A DNA stretch of 64,000 nt, taken from assembly GCF_001625195.1 (NCBI RefSeq), contig NC_054389.1, positions 7,746,520 through 7,810,519 of the forward strand, in the 5' to 3' direction. Position 1 is the first letter of the stretch. Every line of letters begins with the position of its first letter. The notes under the pieces are model-generated. The model ran no database searches. It was not told the origin of the DNA and was given only the letters and a program-made list of their open reading frames with translations. Shown piece after piece: positions 1 to 11,396 of this stretch. Source of the DNA: Drechmeria coniospora (Eukaryota; Ascomycota; Sordariomycetes; Hypocreales; Ophiocordycipitaceae). Both the position numbers and the translations under genes were made by a program.

Positions 1-494
1 ATTTCCCTACTCTCGACGAGCTGGAAAATGATGAATTGTAGTGAGCCGACTGACATACTCGTGGAAAATCTAGTCACGATGCCATACTCGACATGAACCA
101 GCCAAGGTAATGCTTCTCCGATCCCGATCAGGGCTGGACAATTGCTTCCTTTCTCTCCAGGGTATTTTGCTGACTCGACACCCGCACCGGCTGCCGTGAG
201 TGCTTGGTCGAGTAGCCCAAGGCCCTTCAATGGTATTGCAGAACTTGATCAATTCGGCAAGGACTTGGAGGTCGCTCATGGAGAAAAGACGTCCTGGGAC
301 CGGCCCTCGCTCGGTGGAAGGGCGTATTTTTGCTCGACAAGAGCAAAGCTGGCCACCAGTCTAGAATGGCCAAGGTCAGACCGGTCTCCTTATTCAATAC
401 CGGTCGCATGGCGAGGGCGACATGCAAGTTGAAGCAGGTCCTCGTTGCGAGGAAGCAAAAGAAATGGTTCGCCGAGCGCCCAATCAGTTCCCCT
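1..494. other. left-edge intergenic DNA, no gene recognised
   Basis: This stretch lies downstream of the minus-strand DUF3494 gene. Short open frames exist on both strands, but none has a signal peptide, a domain or a convincing start. It holds the 3' flank of that gene and nothing else I can support. Confidence 0.5.
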
Positions 495-2761
495 TCAGGC
501 AAAAAAGATAGTCATCAGAACCAGAGCGATGGCTGCAACGGCGTACCCGCTCAATCCAATAGTCCTCGACGCAGCGGCCACAACCTCGGGGCCCGATAGT
601 TCCACGAGCCCTGATGCTAGCGGCCTCGCATACGATGCCGTCTTATCGACTTTTGTCGTCTCCGGCGCCTTGCTGGGCGTGCAGGTCGGGCATGCCCTGT
701 TGCTCGTGCCCTTCTCGTGCGGCTGTCGGCCCTGACCCCAAGGTTGCGTCGGCGTCTCCCAGGCACACTCGATGCAGCCGGCCGGCTTCTGTAGAGTGAC
801 GGTGGTGGTAGCTACCAATACATTGGCACCTGGAGATTCGATGCGGAATTCTTGGCCACATGTTGTCACGACCGTCGGGGCCACCGGACACGTTACGGTC
901 AAGGTCGTCACGATAATGGTTGTTATTGTAATTTTGGCCCCCGATTCGCTCACGCTGCAGCTTGTAGTCGCATTGTTGGCCGCCGCAGTAGATATCTCCT
1001 TACTTGACCACGTCGTGCTAGGGGCGGAGCTGGTAGCCCTGGGAGTTGTGGTATCTGTCGGGGTACTGGCGCTGCTGGCAGTACTGGTAGCTACATCCAT
1101 TGAGGATATCGCGGACGTCGAGATGCTGCGAAGAGTGCTAGTTGTCGCATAGTTTGTGCTTGTTACTATGCCATCTCCCGTCCCTGTATCTATCGTAGTA
1201 TGACTCGTCGTACCCTGCTCTGTTTCCGTGCTCGTTGTCGTATGTACTGGGTCCGTGCTTGCCATGGTGATCTCTGTCGTCTCTGTGCCCGCAGCTGTCG
1301 TTGTAGGTGTTGTGTCTGTACGGGTACTAACAGTGGTTCTGGTACGAGAGCCTCCCGAATCTGTATCGGTAGTGACGGTGACCGTTGTGCCCGTCGCCGT
1401 CGTGGTTGGAGAAATCGTGTTCGTATCTGTCGTAGTCACAGAGTCCGCAGATGTAGTGCCGGATGCTGTAGTAGCTGTAGTAGCCGTCGTGTCCGTTGCC
1501 ATGGTCCCTGTCGTAGCCGTCGCGTCCGTCGCCATGGTAGCTGTAGTGGCCGTGGTGACCGTCGCCATGGTGTCCGTAGTAGACGTACCCGATGTCGTGA
1601 TGGCGGCAGCAGTGCTGTCTGTACCTGCCGTGTCCGTTGATGTGGTATCCGAGACAGTAGTTTCCGCCGTTGTAGTTCCTACAGCCGTGGTAGCAGTAGC
1701 CGTAGAATCCGTGGCCAGAGTGGTAGAAGTGGCCGTGGCAGTTGAAACAGTCGTCTCCGCGGTTGTGACCTCTGCAGCTGTAGTGCTTGTAGTGTCCGTA
1801 GCGGTAGTATCCATGGCCGTAGTAGACGCAGCCATGGTGGTCGTAGGGTCCGTAGCCGTGGTAGTGGCGGCATCACTAGTCGTCGTGTCTGTAGCTGCAG
1901 TAGTCGTGGATTCCGTAGCCATGGTAGTGGTGGCACCACTAGTTATCGTGTCTGTAGCCGTGCTCGTGGTGGCATCACTGGTTGTCGTATCTGTAGCTGT
2001 AGTAGCGGTAGTAACTAGAACGGTAGTGTCTATAGTCGCTGTCGCTGTCGTACTTATCGGCGTGTTCATTGTTGTTGATGGTGGAGGGGGTAGCGGATCG
2101 CAGCGATATACAACGCTCGAGTTAAGTGATACAGTACCGTACGCCGAGTAAAGCCCGCCGCGGTTGATGCCATTAAATCCCACGGTGATGGATTCTGTAA
2201 CCAATATATTGCCCTTTACATCGACAGACATACCCAAGATGGCCGCATCTCCAACGTACCAAAACACGTTGCAGGACGCACCTCCATTCGTCAAGATGAC
2301 CGAAGAAAAGTCCGACGGGCGGAACTGGCCGCTGATTCGAAAGACCCAAGTGCTGTTGGGATTGCTTTGCCCATCCAGTGTCAGGACACCGTTGGTAACG
2401 GAGTGTCCTCCCCTGAAATACACCCCTGGCCCGAGTGTCAGGCCACCCAACTCCTGTCCAGCTAGGATGGTATATGGGATAAGGCCACTGGAATCGAGAA
2501 TTGTCTGTATCAAACTAACCTTTGCAGACAACGACTCCAGATTGACCACGGTATAAAATCCGTCGGCAATGCTAGGAGGAAACCCGACTATATTCGTACC
2601 GGGAAACACTCCAACATTTCCGTAGACTGTCGACACGCCAGTACTGTTGACTCCGTTTCTCCGAATGCTGAAAAGAAGGGTAGAGTTCCCAGGTTGACTT
2701 GTGCGTCGATAATGATGGGAAACGTCAACAAGGTGGCGACAATAAACCGAAACAAGCCCAT
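495..2761 (-). CDS. DUF3494 (ice-binding fold) adhesin-like protein with Thr-rich stalk and GPI signal; frameshifted
   Basis: The start at 2761 opens a signal peptide (MGLFRFIVATLLTF...IDAQ) followed by VNLGTLPFFSAFG, the usual beginning of a DUF3494 domain. The domain continues in a different frame (VNSTGVSTVYGNVGVFPGTN, then ELGGLTLGPGVY and CNVFWYVGDAA) from about 2655 down to about 2090. One base therefore seems to be missing or extra between about 2655 and 2668; no intron of plausible size fits. After a PPPP hinge, about 1.1 kb encodes a Thr/Ala/Ser stalk of TTATDTTT-type repeats, likely O-glycosylated. A Cys-containing region follows, then a C-terminal hydrophobic tail (GYAVAAIALVLM) typical of a GPI-anchor signal. 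Known family members bind ice or act as adhesins. A wall-anchored surface role is inferred. The shift may be a real pseudogene lesion or an assembly indel. Confidence 0.75.
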
Positions 2762-3309
2762 GCTTGGGAAGAGACTGATCATCGAGAGTTGGTGGTACAT
2801 GGCCGAGATGTAGCAAGGGCATCTCGAGCCTTAAAACTCGGATGGATGATGGGTTCAACATACACCCCTCCTAGACTACCTCTGGTTCTCAGGACAGGAT
2901 ATCATTGCGCTGGTATGCTGAGACCCGCCCCACCTGGACAGGATGGGTTGGAGACGATGGGCACGAAAAGAAACATGTGCAATCTATTTCCAGCCCGTCG
3001 CTCGAAGCCATTGTGATTCCTGACTCTACCGAAACCTAACGATAAGCATGGTACGTTTGTCGAAAACACATGAAAGCACAGCCAACTGGCAGACAGGTCG
3101 TGCGCTTCGACAAATATGCCGACACACTCGTGAGGCGAGTTGGTAGAGGCGGAATCCGAAGCCAAGGATGGTTGTGAAGTTCGGTTTGTGGTAGCGTAGT
3201 ACCTGTAAGCAAGGTTAAACCTGTCATTGTCAGGAGCATTCCCCTGGTCAGGCTTGGAGAGGCATTATTGAGTTAGAGCCGACGACTGGGAATGACCATG
3301 ATGTAGTTG
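2762..3309. other. upstream region of the DUF3494 gene, no gene recognised
   Basis: This region should hold the promoter of the minus-strand DUF3494 gene. I see no clear TATA box and no coding sequence with recognisable features on either strand. Confidence 0.4.
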
Positions 3310-3720
3310 AGTCGGGCACTAGTAGGAGCCGGCAGGTACCCATCTGCTCGGTATGCGTATGCATTGGCGGCAATTATAACCACTTCAGGGAGCTTATCAT
3401 CATTCGTAGTGGCGAGGTGGACATTCCTCCCGTCGGCGCCTTGCCAAGATCCGGGCGACGAGGTGTGCCATAACCCTAGGCGCCGTGATTACACCATGCA
3501 TTCATTTCCCCGTAGCAGTTGGACTCCGACACTCCGTCGTACTGCTGGGTACATCGTCGACTATCCGTCACTGCATTATACTGACAGGTATCTGCAGAGA
3601 TAAGTGAAAGGGGTGTCACCGGGTTCGCCCGAGATGTAGATCACGGGAAAGCAGGTACCCGTGATGTTTCCCGATACTGTAGGGGGGAACTGGCTGGTCT
3701 CATCCACCTTCCCCCTGCCA
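3310..3720 (-). pseudogene. possible relic of a small Cys-rich secreted protein
   Basis: On the minus strand three consecutive stretches in different frames read like pieces of one secreted protein. One contains ETSQFPPTVSGNITGTCFPV (about 3715-3610). The next is Cys-rich, beginning DTCQYNAVTDSRRCTQQYDG and running on through CYGEMNAWCNHG to a stop (about 3597-3480). The third contains ADGRNVHLATTNDDKLPEVV (about 3440-3370). Composition and spacing suggest a coding past, but no signal peptide is visible and I do not recognise the family. It may instead be a gene with introns that I cannot place, or chance. No function is assigned. Confidence 0.27.
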
Positions 3721-4816
3721 AGAGACACGAACCCTGCTCAGGTCCATTGAGTAGACGCTACTGTCGCTGACGCGACACATCGTGAGCATCTGGCTCCTTT
3801 ATCGTTGTTTCTCGCCGACCTGACACTGTTATTATGAGCCTAGGGTTTGTTCATCATTGCCCCCTCCTGAACTTGACCTCGCGACAGAAGAAGTGAAAGC
3901 GTGTTCGTTCACAATGTACGCGCACACTTGCTCGTACTCACTCGTGTTACTTTGAAGGCCTCCATTAGAATGTGACCTTGAAAGTATTTTTTTTCAGCGA
4001 GTTGTGCCTCCAGGAAGCCGCACTTGCTTGCATTGGGACCACAGATAAGATTTTTGTGTCCATTGCGTCTTGTCCACTGCGTCGAAAATGTCCGATGGGC
4101 TGTGCACTCTCTGGGAAATGCAGGGTATTTAGATACTTGGGGGACGCCCAATACCTGGTTTGGGTACGCCAAGGCTAATCATCTCCGGTGCATGCCAATG
4201 CACATGGCCCATATCTAGACACGAACCAGAAGCGCCCAATGTTCCACGAGCCATGCATCCGAGCAAAGGGTCGAGGGTTGCCGCAGCTGCCTTTCTTCCA
4301 CCCCCTCTGGCCAGCGAAGGAAGGAACTTGTCTGGTTGGGACCTGGCACACCGGATGAGAATTGGGGCATATTATCATCGTGATGATAATTCTTGTTTGA
4401 CCTCGGAAACCGGCATTGAACAAGCGGAAGCTCAAGGTGTAACGACTGAAGCCAGCGACGAGCCGGGCGTCAAGGGAGTGACAAGAGTTGTGGCCTGTTG
4501 TCACTTCACTACCAGTGCAGATTTGCACTTCGGCTGCAGTGACCGCCATGCAACCGGCTCTGGAATGAACAAGTCCGGTTTGCCGATCCGCCGTCGGCCA
4601 AAGCAAGCGTCGAAGATGTCGAGAAACAAGGTCGAGTCCGATGAAACGTTTGACGACTTCCGACGAGGCTTTCAAGTCCAAGTTCCGAGAAGCGGCGATC
4701 CAACCATCAGAGGTCGAAGCTAGCAAAAGGTCCAATGAGCAGCCGCCCTCCTCGACACGGCCGTTACAAGGAGCGTCATTGCCAGCGCCATCGATGATGT
4801 CGATGCACTGAAGTAA
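3721..4816. other. intergenic, no gene recognised
   Basis: Long open frames cross each other on both strands between 4160 and 4870. None has a domain, signal peptide or repeat that I recognise, and their composition is not distinctive. I treat them as chance frames in GC-balanced DNA. Confidence 0.4.
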
Positions 4817-4884
4817 GCGAGGAAGGGACCCAAGCGAGGAAGGGACCCAAGCGAGGAAGGGACCCAAGCGAGGAAGGGACCCAA
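4817..4884. repeat. four exact tandem copies of a 17-bp unit
   Basis: The unit GCGAGGAAGGGACCCAA occurs four times head to tail without interruption (4817, 4834, 4851, 4868) and is followed by a near-copy start (GTGAGG). It is a minisatellite with no gene attached that I can see. Confidence 0.95.
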
Positions 4885-5879
4885 GTGAGGTCGGTGTAAA
4901 AGCCAGTCCGGTGGATGTGGCCCTCGACGCTGCTCATGCACCAAGGCACTAACCTACCGATTCCCACTTCAGCGAACAAGACCATTGCAGCGGGCACTGT
5001 TAGTATTCTTCCAAGTCCAAGGTCCCATGCATCAGAACCACGTGGACGATGGAGGATATCGCAGAATATACTCTTTCCACGACGATCGATGGAGGATTGG
5101 TTGGTAAGGAAGCGGCGTAGCGTAGATTGATGGAAACGAAAGCTGTGTGACGGAATCGGTCCTTGGATGCTATACATTATGCGTAAGAGTTCATTATCAT
5201 TCTGACCAGGTTCAGCCAGTCATACCTATTCCATTGCAATTGACCATTGCCTTTACAAGGTGGCCACGAAACGGTTGTGCGTTTGCAAGTATGAAAATGG
5301 GAGCTTCTTGCAAGAACCTGTACGGCAGGTGTGGCAGGTGTGGTATTACATGACGCACACTATACAGATATATGACGCACACTGTACGGAGTACAGAGAC
5401 ATGACATCTACTGTACACATGCAAACCACCCACCTTACATACGCACGTCACCCACTGTGCCCCTGCACGTGGCCCACAGTCAGTGCGTAGTACTCTTACA
5501 GCACATTCATTTCACCCACTGCCCTGAGCACACTTAATTAAGTACATGTCACACACTGTACGAACAACACCTACATTTCACCCATCTTGCCTGTTCACTG
5601 ACAACTACAGTAGGTGTATTGTATTTCCATTTGTTCAATGGGCAATGATTTGCTGGTTTGACCCTTCTTGCTGCATGGAGTCAGGCCGATGAGAGAATAC
5701 TTGCAGTAAACGTGTACTTGTACGGAGGACGGAGCACACTTAATACTCGTAAATAATTAGAGTACTGTACAGTAATTCTTGTACGTAATTCAGCAAGGGC
5801 GAAAGTCCTGCGTACAAGTATTTCCAAATACCAGTAGTTACAGTTACAAGGAAAATGAGTCTGTAAATAGGCATGTTTT
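4885..5879. other. intergenic, rich in GTAC/TACGGAGTAC-type words
   Basis: No gene is recognised. From about 5340 to 5800 the DNA is dense in short words such as TGTAC, CACACTGTAC and TACGGAGTAC, which recur elsewhere in the window (for example near 18,090, 21,520-21,860 and 54,400). Confidence 0.4.
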
Positions 5880-6660
5880 GCAATTGCAACTATTACTGTA
5901 CTAAGACAAATACACCGGATCGTCCAGCTCGCAGCGCTCGGGAAGGCTCGGCGGACGGCGAGGACGAGGGAGTCCTGTGTGATCCACTCGATCCTGCTGA
6001 ACTGGTGGGTGAGGCCGTCGGCAGAGCCTTTGCCGTGCCGGGGCAGCGGGAAGATGCAGGTCGGGCTCCTCCGAAGCATGGGACGTGCTTGACACTGTCG
6101 CCTACCGAGGACACAATGGTCACGGCCCTCGCTCTGCGGCTAATGGCGACAGCCTCCCTCGCGGTCAAGACATCATCAGAGGTCGATAAAGGTTGGCAAG
6201 GGCTGCTCGTAATCGTAGTGGTCAGTACCGAGAAGGAGGGGGGGGGGGGGGGGGCTGAAAGAATGGACCGTTCTCCCCTCGGACAATTCTCTCCTCAGCC
6301 TCAACCTCGACCGTCCCCTGTGAGCACAAATGATCCCGAATCCATTTGGTCGACGCAAGACCATGCACTCTTTGGATGTCGGCGCCATGGCGAGCGTCTC
6401 ATTCTTGCGTGAGGGATTCCAGCCGAAGCCAAAGGTCAAGATGTCCGACGGCGTGGCGGAAGGGATGCCACGTGCCGGCCATCGTGTGCGGGCTCTCGAA
6501 GATGGCGTAGGTCGTGCCCGCGGGCGCCTGCGTTTGGACGCGATGGGCGGCATCGAAAGACTGAAATGCCTGCACCGACAATGATGAGGTCAAGGTTTCG
6601 CCTGACCTTGGACGCTGGATTCATCCTTGGTTGGTGCATATATTGGAATCCACGGTACGG
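5880..6660 (-). pseudogene. flavin-containing (Baeyer-Villiger type) monooxygenase, broken into at least three frames
   Basis: Reading the minus strand from about 6660 gives RRNLDLIIVGAGIS, an N-terminal FAD-binding GxGxxG-type motif. A second frame then gives AAHRVQTQAPAGTTYAIFES and MAGTW, and a third gives DILTFGFGWNPSRKNETLA. Further down, AVTIVSSVGDSVKHV is followed in another frame by RRSPTCIFPLPRHGKGSADG, matching the post-NADPH-site region that usually reads LQRSPTYI in this family. Family members oxidise ketones or heteroatoms using NADPH and FAD. The central NADPH-binding part is missing or scrambled around a 17-G run at 6238-6254. At under 800 bp with several frameshifts it cannot encode the usual protein of roughly 500-600 residues. 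The family call is strong; the exact substrate class is unknown. Confidence 0.8.
6238..6254. repeat. 17-base G homopolymer
   Basis: An uninterrupted run of 17 G bases lies inside the flavin monooxygenase relic. It is prone to slippage and its length may be wrong in the assembly, but other frame changes occur outside it. Confidence 0.95.
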
Positions 6661-7716
6661 TGTCGGGTTGGTTGTGTGCACGGCGCACAGTGCCGCAGTG
6701 GCAGAGCATTTACAGCGGCATTTGCTGCGGCGTGCAGCAATTGCGGCGGTGACCATGCCACGGTGCCGAACAATCACAGCGGTGAGTTGACACGGTGTAC
6801 CGGCACCTGCACTGCAACTAGGGTACGTGCCTATGTACTAGGTAGGTCAGTACGGCTCCTCCTGTAGTTGATGGCTGCAGTGCCTACAGTGCGCTGTAGG
6901 CCGTCGCACAGGTCTAAGTACAGTGCATGTGCAAGTAGTCCGCCATACAGTGCTACTATTAGTTAATATTAATACTGTACAACTACATGCACAAGTCCTT
7001 GTACGTGGAGGTTCTTAGGCCCTCCTACTTTTCGCACAAATGCTTCCAGTCGAATATCGTCACCGTCACGAACCCATGGAAGCACATTCTATCCGGCATT
7101 CTTCAGAGTAGCTGCCCTCCGTCTCGAACAGCATCTCGTTAAGCAGAAGACAAAACACTGGTACAAAGATGTCTCGTTCCGGCACATCGTTTCCCATTTT
7201 GCACCTCAACGTCAGCTCTTGCGAGTGCAGCATGGGCCTGTTGCTTCCGCACTTACTGCCAATACATTCACCTAGAGGGCCTCGATGATAGTAGCAGGGA
7301 TGGTCCTATATCATTGCCACGAGTAAGGTATGCGTGTGCACATTCGCGTCACCCAATCGATTGTGGTGTTGTTACGGGCAACTATCATGGCCAGAGTCAT
7401 AACGTGCTAAATTTAGTGCAACTCGCAGGAGTCTTCTCACGATAGAGTTGCTCGCCCACGTCACAATGGCCAAATCTGGTCCACTCGTCCGCCGAGTGCC
7501 GTACCGCGGATTTCCAGATGCCGAAGCAACATGACTCTCGACCGACACAAGGTCCTCCGAATGACTCAATCTCCACCAAGAATATATCATCGCGAGGAAA
7601 ACTACTTAAAACACTCGAATGGACACTCGAATGAACGGCATCTTCCTTGTTTTCTAGCAACAGTCTTTACTCGACAACTATCCCAAACCCACCGGCTGCA
7701 TTCATCATCCTCCACA
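6661..7716. other. intergenic and HsbA-like gene promoter region, no other gene recognised
   Basis: The right end is the upstream region of the secreted-protein gene starting at 7717, with an AT-rich CTTAAAACAC stretch near 7600. Nothing else here carries recognisable coding features. Confidence 0.4.
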
Positions 7717-8238
7717 ATGAAGTTCATCAAGGCCATTTCACTTGCTACTTTCGCCTTCGCCGGCATTGGCGAATGCCAACCCAGCCAAACCTCTTGGCCG
7801 TGCCTGGCCGCTGTCAAGGCCATGGCATCGACCCTCCGCGGCGAAGCTACAGATTTCAACAAGGAGACTTTCCCCAATAGCGCAAATGAGCTCGCCGGGT
7901 CCGTCGCGACGTGCGGCGAAATACTCGGCAGATCGGCCGAGCTTTCGGAAGAGGACATTGGTGCCTTTGAGGACCAGATGGTCGGAATCAAGCGAGAAAT
8001 CGTTTCCCTTCAGGATCCATTGAAGGGTAGCAAAGGGAGCGTCGAGACGGCCGGTGCTTGCGCAATCGTCAACAAGTCGCTCTACGGCATTCTTGACGCA
8101 TTCTTCCGCGTCATACCTGTCATCGACACCAAGATTGGCTCGAGCGCCGTCGTCACGACCGAGGAAATTCTGAAGCTCTTGTCCGACTCCGATTCCGAGT
8201 TTGATGAGGCATACTGCAAAAATGCCGGCACTCAATAA
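7717..8238 (+). CDS. HsbA-like secreted protein (hydrophobic surface-binding protein A family)
   Basis: This intronless 173-residue protein starts at ATG 7717 in a good context (CACAATGAAG). Residues 1-19 are a signal peptide (MKFIKAISLATFAFAGIGEC). The mature part is helical and low in aromatics, with conserved-looking stretches VAAVKAMASTL-like near residue 30, SLQDPLKGSKGSVETAGACA near 100-120 and ILDAFFRVIPVID. Length and amphipathic pattern fit the HsbA/cell-wall mannoprotein-like family, whose characterised members coat hydrophobic surfaces and can recruit hydrolases. There are only four cysteines after the signal peptide region. It stands alone, with the 2EXR gene 2.1 kb downstream. 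The family assignment is by eye and moderately sure; secretion is the safer claim. Confidence 0.7.
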   Translation: MKFIKAISLATFAFAGIGECQPSQTSWPCLAAVKAMASTLRGEATDFNKETFPNSANELAGSVATCGEILGRSAELSEEDIGAFEDQMVGIKREIVSLQDPLKGSKGSVETAGACAIVNKSLYGILDAFFRVIPVIDTKIGSSAVVTTEEILKLLSDSDSEFDEAYCKNAGTQ

Positions 8239-10386
8239 ACGGCCGCCGACGAGGCATTCGCCTACGGAACATGCACATGCCAACCTCGGCCAGAGACCAT
8301 CTCTAGGTCGGGTTCCAGGACGCCGAAAGGGGGGTTGGCCGATGATCAGTGCAGCGATGGCTTGCCAAGTGTACGCCGCGTGGACAGTAACCAGAGAGAC
8401 TTTGCATAGTATACACTCATTCAAATAGTGTGGTGTTCTGCTGCTACGACTCAAAGGGGACCATCCTGAATGCGTTTGTTTGTGATTATGGTATTTGGCG
8501 ATTACCTGGACAGAAAGTGTCGCCCTGGTGACTAGCATCGAGCTGCTTCGGACGGTTTGCCTCGGAGTCGTTGCAAAGTCCACATCATCCTTCGCCGCTG
8601 CGCTACGAGCTTGGATCGCCGACGAAGACAAAGTTGACATGAAAGTGCAGCACAAACACGGGAAATTCACGACTCAAAATTGATTCCCGCAAGCGGCTTT
8701 GAGCCCTCCAACGGTAACCGCGTCTACGATATCCATACGACCAATACTATACACTGTGCGCATCGCCACCAGTCTACCTGCGTATGGTGCTGGCTGCAGC
8801 GATGAGCATCAATCGGGTTACAGTGACAGTTTCCCCGGGACGAGTGGGAATCTATCCGGTTCGTGTCCGGCATCTATGCTAAAGACAACTGCAAGCGGTG
8901 GAGATTTCCGTCTTACTGCATCGCAACGAAGTCGAGGCTTGTTGATGTCATCACAGCACCAGCACCACGGCAACCACTCGCTCATCGATGCACTTTGCTA
9001 TTCGAAAAGGCGAATGACATTGCGGAGTGCGTTCCCTGTCGGTAGACGTGACAATGACGCAAAGTGTCCCGGAAGAAACTATGAGCTGCCCGAATGAATA
9101 TAATTCACGTCGCGAATGAAACGCACATGTGATCAGGATCGTGAGAGACTGCGCACACCTCGATATTCCAATGCGTTTGCTCCACGAATCCTAGATGGAG
9201 CCGAAAACTTCCAACTTCAACTGTGACGAGGGCGATGGAAAGAATCTGTCAAGGCAAGTGAATACGCGGCTCAGTAAAACCGAAGGCGCCGCGGAAGAGG
9301 AACCGATCCTGGAAAGGTCACCTTGATGTACCGGATCCGTTCACATGTGATGTCTTCCAAGACGATCATTGCGATTGCCGAGGTCCCATACTCATGCACC
9401 GTAGCCTCGGATGAAAAATTCTGGAAAATTAATTGCAATACACCAGGTCTACCATGTGGCTTATGCAAACTGCCAAGTTCAAGGAGGCCTTTCGACTGTC
9501 CAGCACTGATGCATTGCCTCTCCGTCTGCATGTTTGCATTTTGTCAGCATGGAGGACGCCGAACAAGGAGTTGCTTCGTACCACGGCCTTGTATCCTTAC
9601 CTCCGGTGCTTGGCAGACTACCAGTCCATTGTCCAGGATCATGGCCGTCTTGCCAGTAGTCTCACAGAAATAGCATCGGTTAGGTTGAGGATCCTGCACA
9701 ACTGGAATCAAGCGCCAAGGGGATGGAGATGGAGCCAGGGATCAGATAATCGCGGGCCGGCACCTGAAGGTAGCAACTGACAGATTGTCAGCTTGGCTGC
9801 TGAGGTGGAGAGCCGTGGAAGAGTTCATGTGGGCACGCTCCAGTGCCCGAATTGGATCCTTGCGCCGAGGTATATGTGGGCTACAGAGCTGGAACGTTAT
9901 GACGTCCCTTAAATAGCCACGCCGGCCAGCAATGGATGAGAACCCTTAGCCTTCGGGGCACGCGGAATATTCCTCCCGGCTTCGAGGTTCCCCTATCGGA
10001 GCAGCCTAGGATGGGGCCGTCGCTAATTTTGACGTCTACCGACAGGGAACGCACTCTTCCTGTACGACGACTTGGAGTAAGATTACCCCGTGTCCCAAAA
10101 TCTGACCCCTTGGGATGAACGATTGGTGAAGAGTACCGTTATTACGATTCACAACCCCTACTCAGCTGTCGGACGCACTTCTCGCGAGGACATTACAACC
10201 TTGACTCGACAGCGGTTCGCGTTAATTTCGCAAACGGCGCCATAGAGTTGCTGATATTCGGTACGCTTGCTTAAAAGACACAATCCGCGTCGTAGGATTG
10301 GCTCCCTCGGTTTCTCGAACCACTTGGGTCGGACCAAGACCAATTCCCAAGGGGCAGCCCCTGCGTATGGAACCATCGCTTCCACG
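8239..10386. other. 2.1-kb gap, no gene supported
   Basis: Several frames of 80-130 codons occur (for example plus 9433-9780 and minus 9271-9531) but none shows a signal peptide, domain or splice signals that join into something convincing. The last 150 bp should contain the promoter of the 2EXR gene. Confidence 0.4.
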
Positions 10387-11094
10387 ATGGCGACCTTTCA
10401 CCCGTTTCCGCACCTCTTTCCCGAGCTTCGCGCCCATATCTGGAGACTGACAGCAGATCCACGTCTCGTCAGCATCCGCGTGCGTAAGACGGCCACGAGT
10501 GACCTTGCCGCCAAGCGATACCAATACGCTTCGCCGACACCACCACCTGCCGTCATGCACGTCTGCCAAGAGTCCCGCAAGCTCGCTCTCTACCAGGAGG
10601 CCTTCGTCGCCGGTGGATCCAACGTTCCACGCTCGTACATATGGGTCAACTTTGAGGAAGACATGATCTGTCTGGAAGACGACAGCGTGGAGTGGCTTTC
10701 ACCCCACGATACAGACATTCGACGACTCAGGTTCACGGTGCCACGAGGAGACCTTGGTGCCACGTTCTACGAGTATTTCGCTCACCGCAGCCATGAAATG
10801 TTGGAGAGGTTCACGGCCTTGAGGGCACTGCACCTGGCCATCGGCGAGAACATTTTGCTCTGGGGATCAACGGTCTGCGGCCCAGGATATGGAGCGTGTC
10901 CTAGAGAAAATGTACGATTTGAAGACCTCAAGACCGGCCTTTTGTTAACTGGGCCGCAATTGGAGATGACGTACAGCTGGTCTGAGCTTGATGGGGGACG
11001 CGTACAGGATATGGAGGATTTTGACGACGAGTTGCAGTTTATGCTTGACAACGACACTGGATTGGACCTTTCCACATACGCGAAGATGGATTAG
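10387..11094 (+). CDS. 2EXR domain protein
   Basis: The 235-residue intronless frame starts at ATG 10387 with MATFHPFPHLFPELRAHIW, the hallmark F-x-x-F-P-x-L-x-x-E-L-R-x-x-I-W opening of fungal 2EXR proteins. A second typical element follows near residues 55-70 (PPAVMHVCQESRKLAL) and an FEEDMICL segment, giving the usual order of this family. 2EXR proteins are abundant in filamentous ascomycetes and their biochemical role is not established; no catalytic residues are known. An in-frame upstream ATG exists at 10267, but the family start at 10387 is preferred because the added 40 residues look like translated leader. There is no signal peptide, so it is probably intracellular. Confidence 0.85.
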   Translation: MATFHPFPHLFPELRAHIWRLTADPRLVSIRVRKTATSDLAAKRYQYASPTPPPAVMHVCQESRKLALYQEAFVAGGSNVPRSYIWVNFEEDMICLEDDSVEWLSPHDTDIRRLRFTVPRGDLGATFYEYFAHRSHEMLERFTALRALHLAIGENILLWGSTVCGPGYGACPRENVRFEDLKTGLLLTGPQLEMTYSWSELDGGRVQDMEDFDDELQFMLDNDTGLDLSTYAKMD

Positions 11095-11172
11095 AGAAGC
11101 AGAAGCCGAGATGCATGCATACATGTTATGTATTTACGTATATAATATATTATATGTTTAAGTATACAATAC

Positions 11173-11396
11173 GTTCACATACATCATGCATGTAAGCACC
11201 TCTGACATGCCAACAATATATGATACGTCTACATAAAGTATATGTATGATGAGCAGAGCTGAGCGTCTCTTGATACTAGCATCTGTTCACATATATCATA
11301 CATGTATGCACCTCTGACATGCCAACAATATATGATACGTCTACATCAAGTATATGTATGATGAGCAGAGCCGGGCGTATCTTAATACTAGCATCC
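11173..11396. repeat. two tandem copies of a 112-bp unit overlapping a gene 3' end
   Basis: Copies run 11173-11284 and 11285-11396 and differ at about ten positions. Both contain CTCTGACATGCCAACAATAT and end with the CTAGCATC stop-codon region of the neighbouring minus-strand gene. The unit boundary (GTTCAC) recurs a third time at 11397 inside that coding sequence. Confidence 0.9.

Noticed and set aside
1228..2151. Plus-strand Val-rich frame of about 307 codons
   Set aside because: Antisense to the Thr-rich stalk of the DUF3494 protein; GTN codons here are the complement of ACN codons.
4175..5177. Overlapping minus-strand frames of 130-230 codons
   Set aside because: Composition is irregular, the 17-bp minisatellite runs through them in several frames, and no domain or signal peptide is visible.
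7738..8670. Minus-strand frame of 310 codons over the HsbA-like gene
   Set aside because: Shadow of the plus-strand gene, which has a signal peptide and good start context.
9271..9780. Frames on both strands that could be exons
   Set aside because: No splice sites join them into a convincing product and no family is recognised.
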